Below, piece after piece: positions 37,758-45,536 of a DNA stretch of 64,000 bases. Below the pieces are notes generated by a model that made no database searches, was not told where the DNA came from, and saw only the letters and a program-made list of their open reading frames with translations. The first letter of the stretch is position 1. Each line of letters begins with the position of its first letter. The translations under genes were made by a program, and so were the position numbers. This DNA comes from Nocardioides cavernae. Lineage in GTDB: Bacteria > Actinomycetota > Actinomycetes > Propionibacteriales > Nocardioidaceae. The stretch is taken from NCBI RefSeq assembly GCF_016907475.1, contig NZ_JAFBCA010000001.1, positions 496,001-560,000 on the forward strand. Direction: 5' to 3'.

Positions 37758-38687
37758 TTACCGGATCGTGACCTGACGGTTGGCGAGTCCTGCACGCGCC
37801 GACCGCTCGGCTGCGCTCAGCTCCCCGCCCTTCAGGGCCTCGTCCAGGTCCGCGGCGAACCTCGCGGCGGGCTCCTCCAGCACCTCGGCGCCCGTGCCGA
37901 CCGGGAGGTCCCAGACCGGCGCGAGGAGACCGTGCGCGCGGAACATGCCGACGAACCGGGAGTCCTCGGCCACGGAATCCTTGCCGGCCGCGTGCAGGCG
38001 GGCGAGCGCGTCGAGCAGCTCGTCCTCGGGGTGGGGCATGACCCAGCGCAGGTGCTCCTTGGTGCCGACGTTGGTCCAGTACGCCGCCTCGACCGACGTC
38101 AGCCGGCTGGTGGGCATCACGCCGCCGTTGGCCTGCTCGAGCGCCGCCTCCATGGTCGCGTCGCGCTCGGGGATGTCGTCGATCCAGTACTCGAAGCCGT
38201 CGTGCACGGTGATGTCGAGGCTGGAGTCGCTGATCAGGTCCTGGATGCTGGGGCCGTCGCCGGGCGCGGTCATCAGGCCGACGATGCCGGGCTCCTCGGT
38301 GGCCAGCGCGGCCTCGAGGACGGCGCCCAGGTCGCGGGCCGGGTTGCCGTAGGAGTGCTGGACCTGCAGGCCGAGCCAGATGTCACCCGACTCGCGCACC
38401 ATCGCCGGCGCGGCGCCGGGAAGCAGGGTGGTGAGGCGGACGGTCCGGTCGCCCTCCTTCAGCGTGAGCGGGGCCGTGGCAGCCGGGACCAGCTCACGCA
38501 GCGCGATGACGTCGCACTCGCTCGGCATGCCCTCGAAGGGACGGGCGACGAAGGTGGGTGCTGCGCCGCCGGCCGCACCGTGGCAGGCCTTGTAGCGCTT
38601 GCCCGAGCCGCACGGACAGGGCTGGCGGGGGCCGACCTCGCCGGCGGCGGGTGCGGACTGGGTGCGGTTGCGGGACTTCTTGGCCAT
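37758..38687 (-). CDS. DUF5926 protein with N-terminal SEC-C zinc motif
   Basis: A 309-residue cytoplasmic protein. After a basic start (MAKKSRNRTQ) comes a SEC-C zinc-binding motif PCPCGSGKRYKACHG (about residues 23-37, CxCx8CH), as at the SecA C-terminus. The remaining residues (TFVARPFEGMPSECDVIALRELVPAA and onward) match DUF5926, restricted to actinobacteria and of unknown role. ATG 38687 has TAGGGT (38699-38694) six bases upstream. Confidence 0.9.
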   Translation of the reverse strand: MAKKSRNRTQSAPAAGEVGPRQPCPCGSGKRYKACHGAAGGAAPTFVARPFEGMPSECDVIALRELVPAATAPLTLKEGDRTVRLTTLLPGAAPAMVRESGDIWLGLQVQHSYGNPARDLGAVLEAALATEEPGIVGLMTAPGDGPSIQDLISDSSLDITVHDGFEYWIDDIPERDATMEAALEQANGGVMPTSRLTSVEAAYWTNVGTKEHLRWVMPHPEDELLDALARLHAAGKDSVAEDSRFVGMFRAHGLLAPVWDLPVGTGAEVLEEPAARFAADLDEALKGGELSAAERSARAGLANRQVTIR

Positions 38688-38740
38688 GGCCGAACCCTAG
38701 TTGTCCGCCCCTCGGGCCGAGGAGGGCGGCCAACAGCGGG

Positions 38741-39562
38741 TCAGCTCCCCAGCAGCTCCAGCATGTAGCCCGGCCGGTCGCTGATGACCGCGGTGACGCC
38801 GAGGTCGAGGCAGAGGTCGAGGTCGTCGGCGGTGTTGACCGTCCACACGTGGATCTCGCGCCCGGCCTTGACCAGGTGCCGACCGAGCCCGGGATGCTCG
38901 CGCAGCTCCTTGACCCCGGGGCCGATGATCCAGTCATCGCCGATGACCGGGCGCAGCACGGGCCAGTGGTGCGCCTTCTCGACCAGCATCACGACGTCGA
39001 GCTCGGGCGCGAGCCGGCGCACCCGGTTCATGGCGCTGAGGGAGAAGCTCATCACCCGCGCCGGTGACCCGGCCCGGTCCCACCCGAAGTCGCCGAGCAC
39101 CTCGACCAGGCGCCGCTCGACCAGTCCGCCGTAGCGGGTGGGGTGCTTGGTCTCCACGGCGAGCTCGACGTGGCGGTCGTAGTCGGCCACCATCTCGAGC
39201 AGCTTGCGCAGCGTGAGCACCTTGCCGGCGTCCGGGTCGCGGGCGGGGGCGTCGTCGTCGAGCTCGGCCCACGGGTTCTTCCACGAGGCGAAGTCGAGCT
39301 CGTCGAGCTCCGCGAGGTTCATCGTCGACACGATCCCGGGCGTGGCCGTCGTACGCCGCAGGTTGCGGTCGTGCATGCACACGAGGTGTCCATCGGCGGT
39401 CAGCCGGACGTCGCACTCCAGGGCCTCGGCGCCCTCGTCGAGCGCCTTCACGTAGGCAGCGAGCGTGTGCTCGGCCGTCTCGTGGCTGCTGCCCCGGTGG
39501 GCCACGACCTGCGGCCGGTCCACGGCCGTCCGGTCGCGGCGGGCGCGCGGCGTACGTCGCAT
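38741..39562 (-). CDS. Glycerophosphodiester phosphodiesterase
   Basis: A 273-residue TIM-barrel enzyme that releases glycerol-3-phosphate from glycerophosphodiesters. The active-site segment VVAHRGSSHETAEHTLAAY and ALECDVRLTADGHLVCMHD give the catalytic His pair and the metal-binding Glu/Asp; later ELAVETKHP and VWTVN are also typical. No signal peptide, so it acts in the cytosol. ATG 39562 (MRRTPRARR) is preferred to a longer frame; CAGCAT lies six bases upstream. Confidence 0.94.
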   Translation of the reverse strand: MRRTPRARRDRTAVDRPQVVAHRGSSHETAEHTLAAYVKALDEGAEALECDVRLTADGHLVCMHDRNLRRTTATPGIVSTMNLAELDELDFASWKNPWAELDDDAPARDPDAGKVLTLRKLLEMVADYDRHVELAVETKHPTRYGGLVERRLVEVLGDFGWDRAGSPARVMSFSLSAMNRVRRLAPELDVVMLVEKAHHWPVLRPVIGDDWIIGPGVKELREHPGLGRHLVKAGREIHVWTVNTADDLDLCLDLGVTAVISDRPGYMLELLGS

Positions 39563-39618
39563 GGGCTCATGCTGACACGCGCGGGACGCGCGACACGGCA
39601 CCTCAGGGGACGGAAAAC

Positions 39619-39960
39619 CTAGTGGACGTGGTCGCGCCAGTCGTCCGGCACCCGGTCGACCGGGCCGGGGACGGTCTGCTCGTCGGGCCGGCTCTGCGGA
39701 TCGGCCAGCCGGGGGCCGGGCACGCCCACGGAGCGGCTGTAGTCCCAGAACCAGTCCTCACCCGGCTCGAAGCTCTGCACCACCGGGTGGCCGGTCGCCT
39801 CGTAGTGCGCGGTCGCGTGCTGGGCGGGGCTGGAGTCGCAGCACCCGATGTGCCCGCACTGGGCGCACCGGCGCAGGTGCACCCACCAGCCACCCGCGTT
39901 GTCGCACTCCTTGCACCCGGTGCCGGAGGGGCCTGCTTCGGGATCGATGCCTGCCGTCAT
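39619..39960 (-). CDS. UBP-type zinc finger protein
   Basis: A 113-residue protein with a ubiquitin-protease type zinc finger: CKECDNAGGWWVHLRRCAQC, then CCDSSPAQHATAHYEATGHPV, giving the C/H ligand pattern CxxC...CxxC...C...H...H. After it comes a Trp-rich segment (DWFWDYSRS). Bacteria have no ubiquitin; these small proteins are common in actinobacteria and their role is unknown. ATG 39960 has CAGGCT six bases upstream. Confidence 0.88.
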   Translation of the reverse strand: MTAGIDPEAGPSGTGCKECDNAGGWWVHLRRCAQCGHIGCCDSSPAQHATAHYEATGHPVVQSFEPGEDWFWDYSRSVGVPGPRLADPQSRPDEQTVPGPVDRVPDDWRDHVH

Positions 39961-39977
39961 GGGCCCAGCCTGCCGCG

Positions 39978-40442
39978 TCACCGGTCGCGGCGGAAGTCCC
40001 CCGCGAGGAAGCCGGGGAGCCAGTGCGCCTCCCACGCCGGGATCTCCTGGCGCTCGATCGCCGATCGCGCCGGTGCCTGAGCGACGGTCCGGTAGCGACC
40101 GTCCGCCCGCTGGAGGTAGCGGTAGTTCACCAGCTCGCGGCGCAGGTAGGCGAAGTCCTCGTGCACCCCGAGCAGCACCTCGTTGACCTCGGGCTCGGAG
40201 TAGTCCCGGCCGGGCTCGAAGCGGCTGAGCACCTCGAGCAGCACCGCCGTGCGCACCTTGCGCTTCGCCGGCACCCGCTCGATGCGCCCGCCGGTGAAGA
40301 GCCGCCCGACGAGTCGCTCCTGCTCGGCGCGCGCGGCGTCGTACGCCTCCTGCTCGAGCGCCGCACGCGCGGCGGTGTAGCCCTCGCCGGTCGCGGCCAT
40401 GCGGGCGCGGACGACCTGCTTGAAGTCACTGTTCCTGGTCAT
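39978..40442 (-). CDS. DUF2087 domain-containing protein
   Basis: A 154-residue basic cytoplasmic protein. The DUF2087 core lies at about residues 60-125: RKVRTAVLLEVLSRFEPGRDYSEPEVNEVL and FAYLRRELVNYRYLQRADGRYR, a winged-helix-like fold often found in transcription regulators. The N-terminal 55 residues are helical. Function unknown. ATG 40442 is chosen since the longer frame upstream is low-complexity and crosses the divergent promoter region. Confidence 0.85.
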   Translation of the reverse strand: MTRNSDFKQVVRARMAATGEGYTAARAALEQEAYDAARAEQERLVGRLFTGGRIERVPAKRKVRTAVLLEVLSRFEPGRDYSEPEVNEVLLGVHEDFAYLRRELVNYRYLQRADGRYRTVAQAPARSAIERQEIPAWEAHWLPGFLAGDFRRDR

Positions 40443-40599
40443 GGGTCGATCACCTTCGACTGCGCTGCGCCCCCAGTACGCCGCTGCAGCGGGCGTCGAC
40501 GAACCTGACTCATGGATGCCCGAGGATCTGCTCCCCTTCGCCGTGTGCGCGGACTGGGGCCGGCGCGTCGGGCTGGGCGGCGGACGTCGCCCTGTGCCG

Positions 40600-40618
40600 T
40601 GAGTCTCCCAGAGACTCA
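40600..40618. promoter_or_regulatory. Palindrome TGAGTCTC-CCA-GAGACTCA upstream of the LysE-type gene
   Basis: A perfect 8-bp inverted repeat with three-base spacer in the 230-base divergent gap, 54 bases before the LysE-type start. The rest of this gap (40443-40672) shows no gene. GAGTCTC-CCG-GAGACTC recurs at 60204-60220 inside another gene. It could be an operator; no regulator is identified. Confidence 0.4.
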
Positions 40619-40672
40619 GCGGCCACGGCAAAGCACTTTCCCCTCGCACCGCCGCGGCCCCACACTGTGGCC

Positions 40673-41296
40673 ATGCCGTCGTCGAGCCAGTGGGCCGCCT
40701 TCCTCGTCGCCTCGATCCTCTTCATCCAGGTGCCGGGCCCGAGCCTGCTCTTCACCATCGGCCGCGCGCTGACCGTCGGCCGGCGCGAGGCGCTGCTCTC
40801 GGTCGTCGGCAACGCCCTCGGGGTGGTGGCCCAGGTCGTCCTCGTCGCGGTCGGGCTCGGCGCCGTCGTGGCCGCGAGCGCGACGGCGTACACCGCGGTG
40901 AAGGTCCTCGGCGCGGCGTACGTCGTGTGGCTCGGCGTGCAGGCCATCCGGCACCGCAGCGACGCGCGGCTCGCGATGGCCACCCAGGCGCCGGCCCGGC
41001 GCGGGCACCCCGTGCGGATCGGCTTCACCGTGGGGGCGACCAACCCGAAGACCATCGTGTTCTTCGTGGCCTTCCTCCCGCAGTTCACCGACCCGAGCGG
41101 CCCGGTGGCGCTGCAGACGATGCTGCTCGGCCTCGTCTTCGGCGTCATGGCCGCCGTGTCCGACAGCACGTGGGCGATCGCCGCGGGGACGGCACGCACC
41201 TGGTTCGCGCGCCGTCCCACCCGGCTCGACACCCTCAGCGCCACCGGCGGCACGATGATGATCGGCCTCGGCGCGACCATGCTCGCCGTCGAGTAG
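40673..41296 (+). CDS. LysE/RhtB family amino acid exporter
   Basis: A 207-residue, six-helix translocator. The N-terminal signature FIQVPGPSLLFTIGRALTVGRR fits the family motif (PGP), and FTVGATNPKTIVFFVAFLPQF is the central RhtB motif. It exports an amino acid or derivative; which one is unknown. ATG 40673 has CACACT six bases upstream; GTG 40667 is in frame but less likely. Confidence 0.93.
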   Translation: MPSSSQWAAFLVASILFIQVPGPSLLFTIGRALTVGRREALLSVVGNALGVVAQVVLVAVGLGAVVAASATAYTAVKVLGAAYVVWLGVQAIRHRSDARLAMATQAPARRGHPVRIGFTVGATNPKTIVFFVAFLPQFTDPSGPVALQTMLLGLVFGVMAAVSDSTWAIAAGTARTWFARRPTRLDTLSATGGTMMIGLGATMLAVE

Positions 41297-41377
41297 CGGT
41301 CTGGTACCCCGGCCAAGCGGGCGAGGCTCGCGACGACCTGCCGGGAGCGCGGCGACCTGCTGGCTGTCGCGACGAGG

Positions 41378-42355
41378 TCAGCCCACGGTCGCCAGCTCGC
41401 GCGCCTTCTGCCGGCGGCTGGCGACCAGGCTCGTGGTGATCGTGACGGCCAGGATGCCGACGATCACGAACAGCGAGGCGAGGGTCGGCACGTCGGGGAT
41501 CGACGGCCACACCAGGTGCGCCCAGTGCAGCACCAGCTTGAACCCGATGAAGCCCAGGATCGCGGCCAGGCCGTAGCTCAGGTGCACCAGCGCGCTCAGC
41601 GCGCCCTCGAGCACGAAGTAGAGCGCACGGAGGCCGAGCAGGGCGAACGCGTTGGTGACGAAGACGAGGTAGGGGTCGCCGGTGATGCCGTAGACCGCCG
41701 GCACCGAGTCGACGGCGAAGACGATGTCGGTGGCGAACACGGCGGCGGTCACCAGCGCGAAGGGCGTCAGCATCCGCACGCCCTTCCGGACCACGGTGAG
41801 CTTCGCGCCGTCGTACTCGTCGCTGACCGGCATGAAGCGGCGCAGCAGCTTCACGATGCGCATCTCGGCCACGTCGACGTCGTGCTCCTGGCCGCGGATC
41901 GCGTCACGCAGCAGCTTGACGCCGGTGAGCAGCAGGATCGCGCCGAAGATCAGGAACACCCAGTCGAAGCGGGACAGGGCGGCGGCGCCGAGGGCGATGA
42001 AGATGCCGCGCAGCAGGAGCGCGCCGATGATGCCGTACAGCAGGACGCGCTGCTTGAGCACCTCGGGCACCGCGAAGGCGGCGAGGAGCAGCATGAAGAC
42101 GAACAGGTTGTCGACGCTCAACGTCTTCTCGACGAGGTAGCCGGTGTAGTACTCCAGCCCACGGTCGCCGCCGTGGACGTTCCAGACGTAGAGGCCGAAG
42201 GCCAGCGGCAGCGCGACGTAGAACGCCGACCAGCCGACGGCCTCCTTCATCGAGACCTCGTGCGGACGGCGGGTGGCGATGAAGTCGACGACGAGCAGGG
42301 CGAGCACCACTCCGATGGTGATGAACCACAGGGTGGGGGACGCGATGGACGACAT
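41378..42355 (-). CDS. TerC family membrane protein (probable Mn2+ exporter, Alx-like)
   Basis: A 325-residue protein with about nine helices. Family motifs: YLVEKTLSVDNLFVFMLLL (acidic metal site), FDWVFLIFGAILLLTGVKLL, and VFATDIVFAVDSVPAVYGIT with two membrane Asp residues. Alx/MeeF-type members export manganese. ATG 42355 has GAGGAG about six bases upstream. The 5' leader contains a yybP-ykoY riboswitch (next entry), which directly supports manganese control. Confidence 0.95.
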   Translation of the reverse strand: MSSIASPTLWFITIGVVLALLVVDFIATRRPHEVSMKEAVGWSAFYVALPLAFGLYVWNVHGGDRGLEYYTGYLVEKTLSVDNLFVFMLLLAAFAVPEVLKQRVLLYGIIGALLLRGIFIALGAAALSRFDWVFLIFGAILLLTGVKLLRDAIRGQEHDVDVAEMRIVKLLRRFMPVSDEYDGAKLTVVRKGVRMLTPFALVTAAVFATDIVFAVDSVPAVYGITGDPYLVFVTNAFALLGLRALYFVLEGALSALVHLSYGLAAILGFIGFKLVLHWAHLVWPSIPDVPTLASLFVIVGILAVTITTSLVASRRQKARELATVG

Positions 42356-42361
42356 GGATCT

Positions 42362-42485
42362 CCTCAGGTGTCAGTTCCTGAGGTCTCTCCCGCCGGCTCC
42401 GCGTGCTGGGTGCCGGTCCCCGCCGGGGCGCCTGCTGAGGCGCCGTAGTGACCGACGGAGGTTGGTGGGGTACTCCCCTCGCGCC
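42362..42485 (-). ncRNA. yybP-ykoY (manganese-sensing) riboswitch
   Basis: The transcript leader of the TerC gene begins with GAGGGGAGTACCCC (42480 downward) and ends with GGGAGAGACCTCAGG (42391 region); the GGGGAGUA loop and the GAGAGACC loop are the two conserved Mn2+-binding elements of the yybP-ykoY class. Between them GGCGCCTCAGCAGGCGCC forms a helix. The terminal CCTCAGG / CCTGAGG pairing reaches the Shine-Dalgarno GAGGAG, so control of translation initiation is plausible. TAAACT at 42493-42488 is a fitting -10 box. Confidence 0.88.
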
Positions 42486-42546
42486 AGAGTTTAGTTGAAC
42501 AGGCAAGCGGAGCCCGCGTCGGCGTCGGCACCCGTAGGGTCCCGGC

Positions 42547-43962
42547 ATGGAGACAGTCGAGTACGACGTCGTGGTCATCGGTGCCGGCCCCGCCGGGGAG
42601 AACGCGGCGCAGTACGCCGTGGAGGGCACCGGCATGACGGCGGTCCTGATCGAGCGTGAGCTGCTCGGCGGCGAGTGCAGCTACTGGGCCTGCATCCCCA
42701 GCAAGGCGCTGCTGCGCCCGATCGCGGTGGCCGACGTGACGGCCGACCTGCCGGGTGTCTCGACGGCACACGTCGCCCCCAAGGCGCTGCTCGAGCGCCG
42801 GGACACGTGGGTCTCGAACTACGACGACTCCGGCCAGGCCGACTGGGCGAAGGGTGCGGGCCTCGCGGTCCTGCGCGGCGACGCCCGGATCGCCGGCGAG
42901 CGGACGGTGCGGGTCTCGTCGGCCGACGGCGACGTCGTCGTCCGGGCGCGGCGGGCCGTGGTGATCGCCACCGGCAGCGCGGCGCACGTCCCCGAGGTGT
43001 ACGCCGACGCGCTGCCGTGGGACTCGCGCGACGCCACCGGCGTGGTGGACGTGCCCGAACGCCTGGTCGTCGTCGGCGGAGGCGTGGTGGCGTGCGAGGC
43101 GGCGACCTGGATGGCCGCGCTCGGGTCGTCGGTGACCCTGGTCGTCCGCGGCCACCGGCTGCTGAGCCGCACCGAGCCCTTCGCCGGCGAGGCCGTGCTC
43201 GCCGGGCTGCGCGAGCGCGGCGTGACCGTGCTGCTCGGCACCTCCGTCGAGGCCGTGCGCCGTTCGGACCCCGAGGCCACCGGCACCGGGCGCGTCCACG
43301 GCGGGCCCGTCACGCTGACCACCACCCACGGCGAGCTGGAGGCCGACGAGGTGCTGCTCGCCATCGGCCGGAGCCCGCGGCTCGACGACCTCGGCCTGTC
43401 GTCGGTGGACCTGACGGCCGACCACGTCACCGGCGGCCGGCTGCCTGAGTGGCTGTACGCCGTCGGCGACGCCACCGGCGGCCCGCCCCTCACCCACTGG
43501 GGCAAGCACCAGGCCCGGGTGGTCGGGGCCCGGATCGCGGCCCGCGCCGCGGGCGAGGTCGCGTGGGAGCCCGACCGCGAGGCGCCGGTGCCCCAGGTCG
43601 TCTTCGCCGAGCCCGAGGTCGCCAGCGTCGGGCTCACCGAGGCCCAGGCCCGCGACGAGGGTCACGAGGTGGTGGTGACCCGGGTCCCGACCGCCTCGGC
43701 CGCCGGCACCAGCCTGCTGCGCGACCACGTCGCCGGCGAGTCCCAGCTGGTCGTCGACGCCCACACCCGCCTGCTGCTCGGTGCCACCTTCGTCGGCACC
43801 GGGGCCGGCGAGATGCTCCACGCGGCGACCGTGGCGATCACGGGCGGCGTGCCGGTGCACGTGCTGCGCCACGCCGTGCCGTCGTACCCCACCGCCTCGG
43901 AGCTCTGGCTCCGCCTCCTCGAGGAGCTGCCGCCGTCCTTCCGGACTCCCCCGGGCGTGTGA
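42547..43962 (+). CDS. Pyridine nucleotide-disulfide oxidoreductase, atypical
   Basis: A 471-residue FAD protein of the lipoamide dehydrogenase/mercuric reductase family. FAD site VVVIGAGPAGENAAQYA; redox disulfide CSYWAC in GGECSYWACIPSKALL; NAD(P) site LVVVGGGVVACEAATWM; second FAD motif YAVGDATG. The C-terminal dimer region reads HAVPSYPTASELW where true lipoamide dehydrogenases have a catalytic HPT-x-x-E; the His is replaced by Tyr, so its electron acceptor is probably different. ATG 42547 has TAGGGT (42535-42540) six bases upstream. Confidence 0.9.
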   Translation: METVEYDVVVIGAGPAGENAAQYAVEGTGMTAVLIERELLGGECSYWACIPSKALLRPIAVADVTADLPGVSTAHVAPKALLERRDTWVSNYDDSGQADWAKGAGLAVLRGDARIAGERTVRVSSADGDVVVRARRAVVIATGSAAHVPEVYADALPWDSRDATGVVDVPERLVVVGGGVVACEAATWMAALGSSVTLVVRGHRLLSRTEPFAGEAVLAGLRERGVTVLLGTSVEAVRRSDPEATGTGRVHGGPVTLTTTHGELEADEVLLAIGRSPRLDDLGLSSVDLTADHVTGGRLPEWLYAVGDATGGPPLTHWGKHQARVVGARIAARAAGEVAWEPDREAPVPQVVFAEPEVASVGLTEAQARDEGHEVVVTRVPTASAAGTSLLRDHVAGESQLVVDAHTRLLLGATFVGTGAGEMLHAATVAITGGVPVHVLRHAVPSYPTASELWLRLLEELPPSFRTPPGV

Positions 43963-43966
43963 TCGC

Positions 43967-45169
43967 TCAGCCGCGCTCGCGGAGGTAGCGCCCGAAGTGC
44001 GGGACGGTGAAGGCGATCCGGCCCCGCTCACCGGAGTAGACGAGACCCTTCTTGAGCAGCGAGTCGCGGGCCGGGGAGAGCGACTGGGGCTTCTTGCCGA
44101 GGGACGCGGCGACGTCGGAGCTGGGGACGGAGTCCTCGTCGCCGCCGGCACCGGCCTGGGTCAGCGCGACGTCGGCCATCGCCATCAGGTAGTCCCGCTC
44201 CCCCGGCGTCGCACGCTCGTAGCGTGAGCCGAAGAAGCCGACGGCGAGCTCGGACTCGGCCTCGGGCGCGGCGACGGCGACGTCGGCGGCGGTGATCGGC
44301 GAGCGTGGCGCGAGGTCCCACACGGCCTTGCCGTAGGCCTGGATGAAGTAGGGGTAGCCGCCGGTGGCGTCGTACATCGCGGCGAGCGCGTCCGGGTCGT
44401 AGGCCGCGTCCTCGTCCGCGGCGGGCGCCTCCAGCGCGCGGTCGGCGGCCTCGCGGGAGAGCCGGTCGATGCGCTGGTAGCGGAAGAGCCGCTCGCTGTA
44501 GGACTTGCTCGCGCTCAGCACGGCGGGCAGGTGCGGGAGGCCGGCACCGACGACGATGACGGGCAGGCCCGACTGGCTGAGCTCGTGGCAGGCGGCGCAC
44601 AGCGCGGACACGTCGTCCGGACCGAGGTCCTGCATCTCGTCGATGAAGATGCCGATGCCCTTGCCGACGTCGGCGGCGAGTCCGCCGAGGTCGGTGAAGA
44701 GCTCGACGAGGTCGATCTCGATGTCGCCGGAGTCGGCGCGACCGCGGACGGCGGCGGCGTCGATGCCGGGGCTCCACTGGTCCTTGAGCTTGGCCCCTGC
44801 GCCGGAGTCGCGGTGCGCGAACGACTTGATGACGCCGAGGACGTGGTCGACCGAGTCCTCGTCGCGGTGCCCGAGCTCGCGCACCGCCTGGTGCAGCGCG
44901 CTGCTCAGCGGACGACGGAGTCCCTGGCCGGGTCGGGCCTCGAGCTTGCCGGTGCCCCAGCCCTTGCGCACGGCTGCGCCCCGCAGCGCGTTGAGCAGGA
45001 CGGTCTTGCCGACGCCGCGCAGCCCGGTGAGCACGAGGCTGCGCTCGGGACGGCCGTTGGCGACCCGCTCCAGGACGACGCCGAAGGCCGCGAGCTGCTC
45101 GTCGCGGCCGGCGAGCTCGGGCGGGCGCTGCCCGGCGCCGGGGGCATAGGGGTTCCGGATCGGGTCCAC
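43967..45169 (-). CDS. AAA-type ATPase with C-terminal winged helix
   Basis: A 400-residue cytoplasmic ATPase of the AAA_16/Orc1-like kind. Walker A LTGLRGVGKTVLLNAL near residue 50, Walker B IGIFIDEMQDLG near 180, sensor-type VIVVGAGLPHL, and a C-terminal helix-turn-helix region (DVAASLGKKPQSLSPARDSLLKKGLVY). Function unknown; often seen in actinobacteria. GTG 45169 is preferred over TTG 45175 because TAGGGT (45181-45176) lies six bases upstream. A perfect palindrome lies at 45187-45210 just before this box. Confidence 0.85.
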   Translation of the reverse strand: MDPIRNPYAPGAGQRPPELAGRDEQLAAFGVVLERVANGRPERSLVLTGLRGVGKTVLLNALRGAAVRKGWGTGKLEARPGQGLRRPLSSALHQAVRELGHRDEDSVDHVLGVIKSFAHRDSGAGAKLKDQWSPGIDAAAVRGRADSGDIEIDLVELFTDLGGLAADVGKGIGIFIDEMQDLGPDDVSALCAACHELSQSGLPVIVVGAGLPHLPAVLSASKSYSERLFRYQRIDRLSREAADRALEAPAADEDAAYDPDALAAMYDATGGYPYFIQAYGKAVWDLAPRSPITAADVAVAAPEAESELAVGFFGSRYERATPGERDYLMAMADVALTQAGAGGDEDSVPSSDVAASLGKKPQSLSPARDSLLKKGLVYSGERGRIAFTVPHFGRYLRERG

Positions 45170-45186
45170 GATCAAACCCTATTCAG

Positions 45187-45210
45187 CAATCTAGGCCGCG
45201 CCCTAGATTG
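45187..45210. promoter_or_regulatory. Perfect 9-bp inverted repeat upstream of the AAA ATPase gene
   Basis: CAATCTAGG-N6-CCTAGATTG ends five bases from the -10 box of the ATPase gene, in the core promoter (-20 region if leaderless), and also 16 bases after the stop of the small upstream gene. The A/T content is unusual for this region. Operator and terminator are both possible; the position favours an operator. Confidence 0.55.
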
Positions 45211-45226
45211 CCGGATAGTCGGCGAG

Positions 45227-45490
45227 TCAGCCGGCTTCGCTCGGACGGTCGAGCCGCTCGACGCGCTCGCGGGCGGCGTCGTACGCGTCGTCGAGCCCGC
45301 GCCGCAGCAGCGCGATGAGGTCGGGCACCTCGTCGGCACCGAGCCGGAAGGTGCCGGCGCAGACGTTGTCGCGCCACAACGACAGCACGACCAGCTGCTG
45401 CTCCTGGTGCCACGTCACACGCAGCGACCGGTCCTCACCGCGGGGGTCGAGGAAGACCGCTCCGGTGCGAGGAAGCTGCTGACGGGCCAT
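45227..45490 (-). CDS. Small conserved-looking protein of unknown function
   Basis: An 87-residue protein with a beta-rich first half (GAVFLDPRGEDRSLRVTWHQ, QLVVLSLWRDNVCAGTFRL) and a helical end (DLIALLRRGLDDAYDAARE). I do not recognise a family. ATG 45490 is divergent from the Fpg/Nei gene with 46 bases between the starts, and CACAAT stands five bases upstream. Good codon-position GC bias in this frame supports a real gene. Confidence 0.75.
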   Translation of the reverse strand: MARQQLPRTGAVFLDPRGEDRSLRVTWHQEQQLVVLSLWRDNVCAGTFRLGADEVPDLIALLRRGLDDAYDAARERVERLDRPSEAG

Positions 45491-45536
45491 GTCCCATTGT
45501 GACCCGCCCCACAAGTTCCTGCCTAGACTCAGATCC

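Noticed and set aside
42547..43962. Calling the flavoprotein lipoamide dehydrogenase (lpd)
   Set aside because: The catalytic His of the C-terminal His-Glu dyad is missing.
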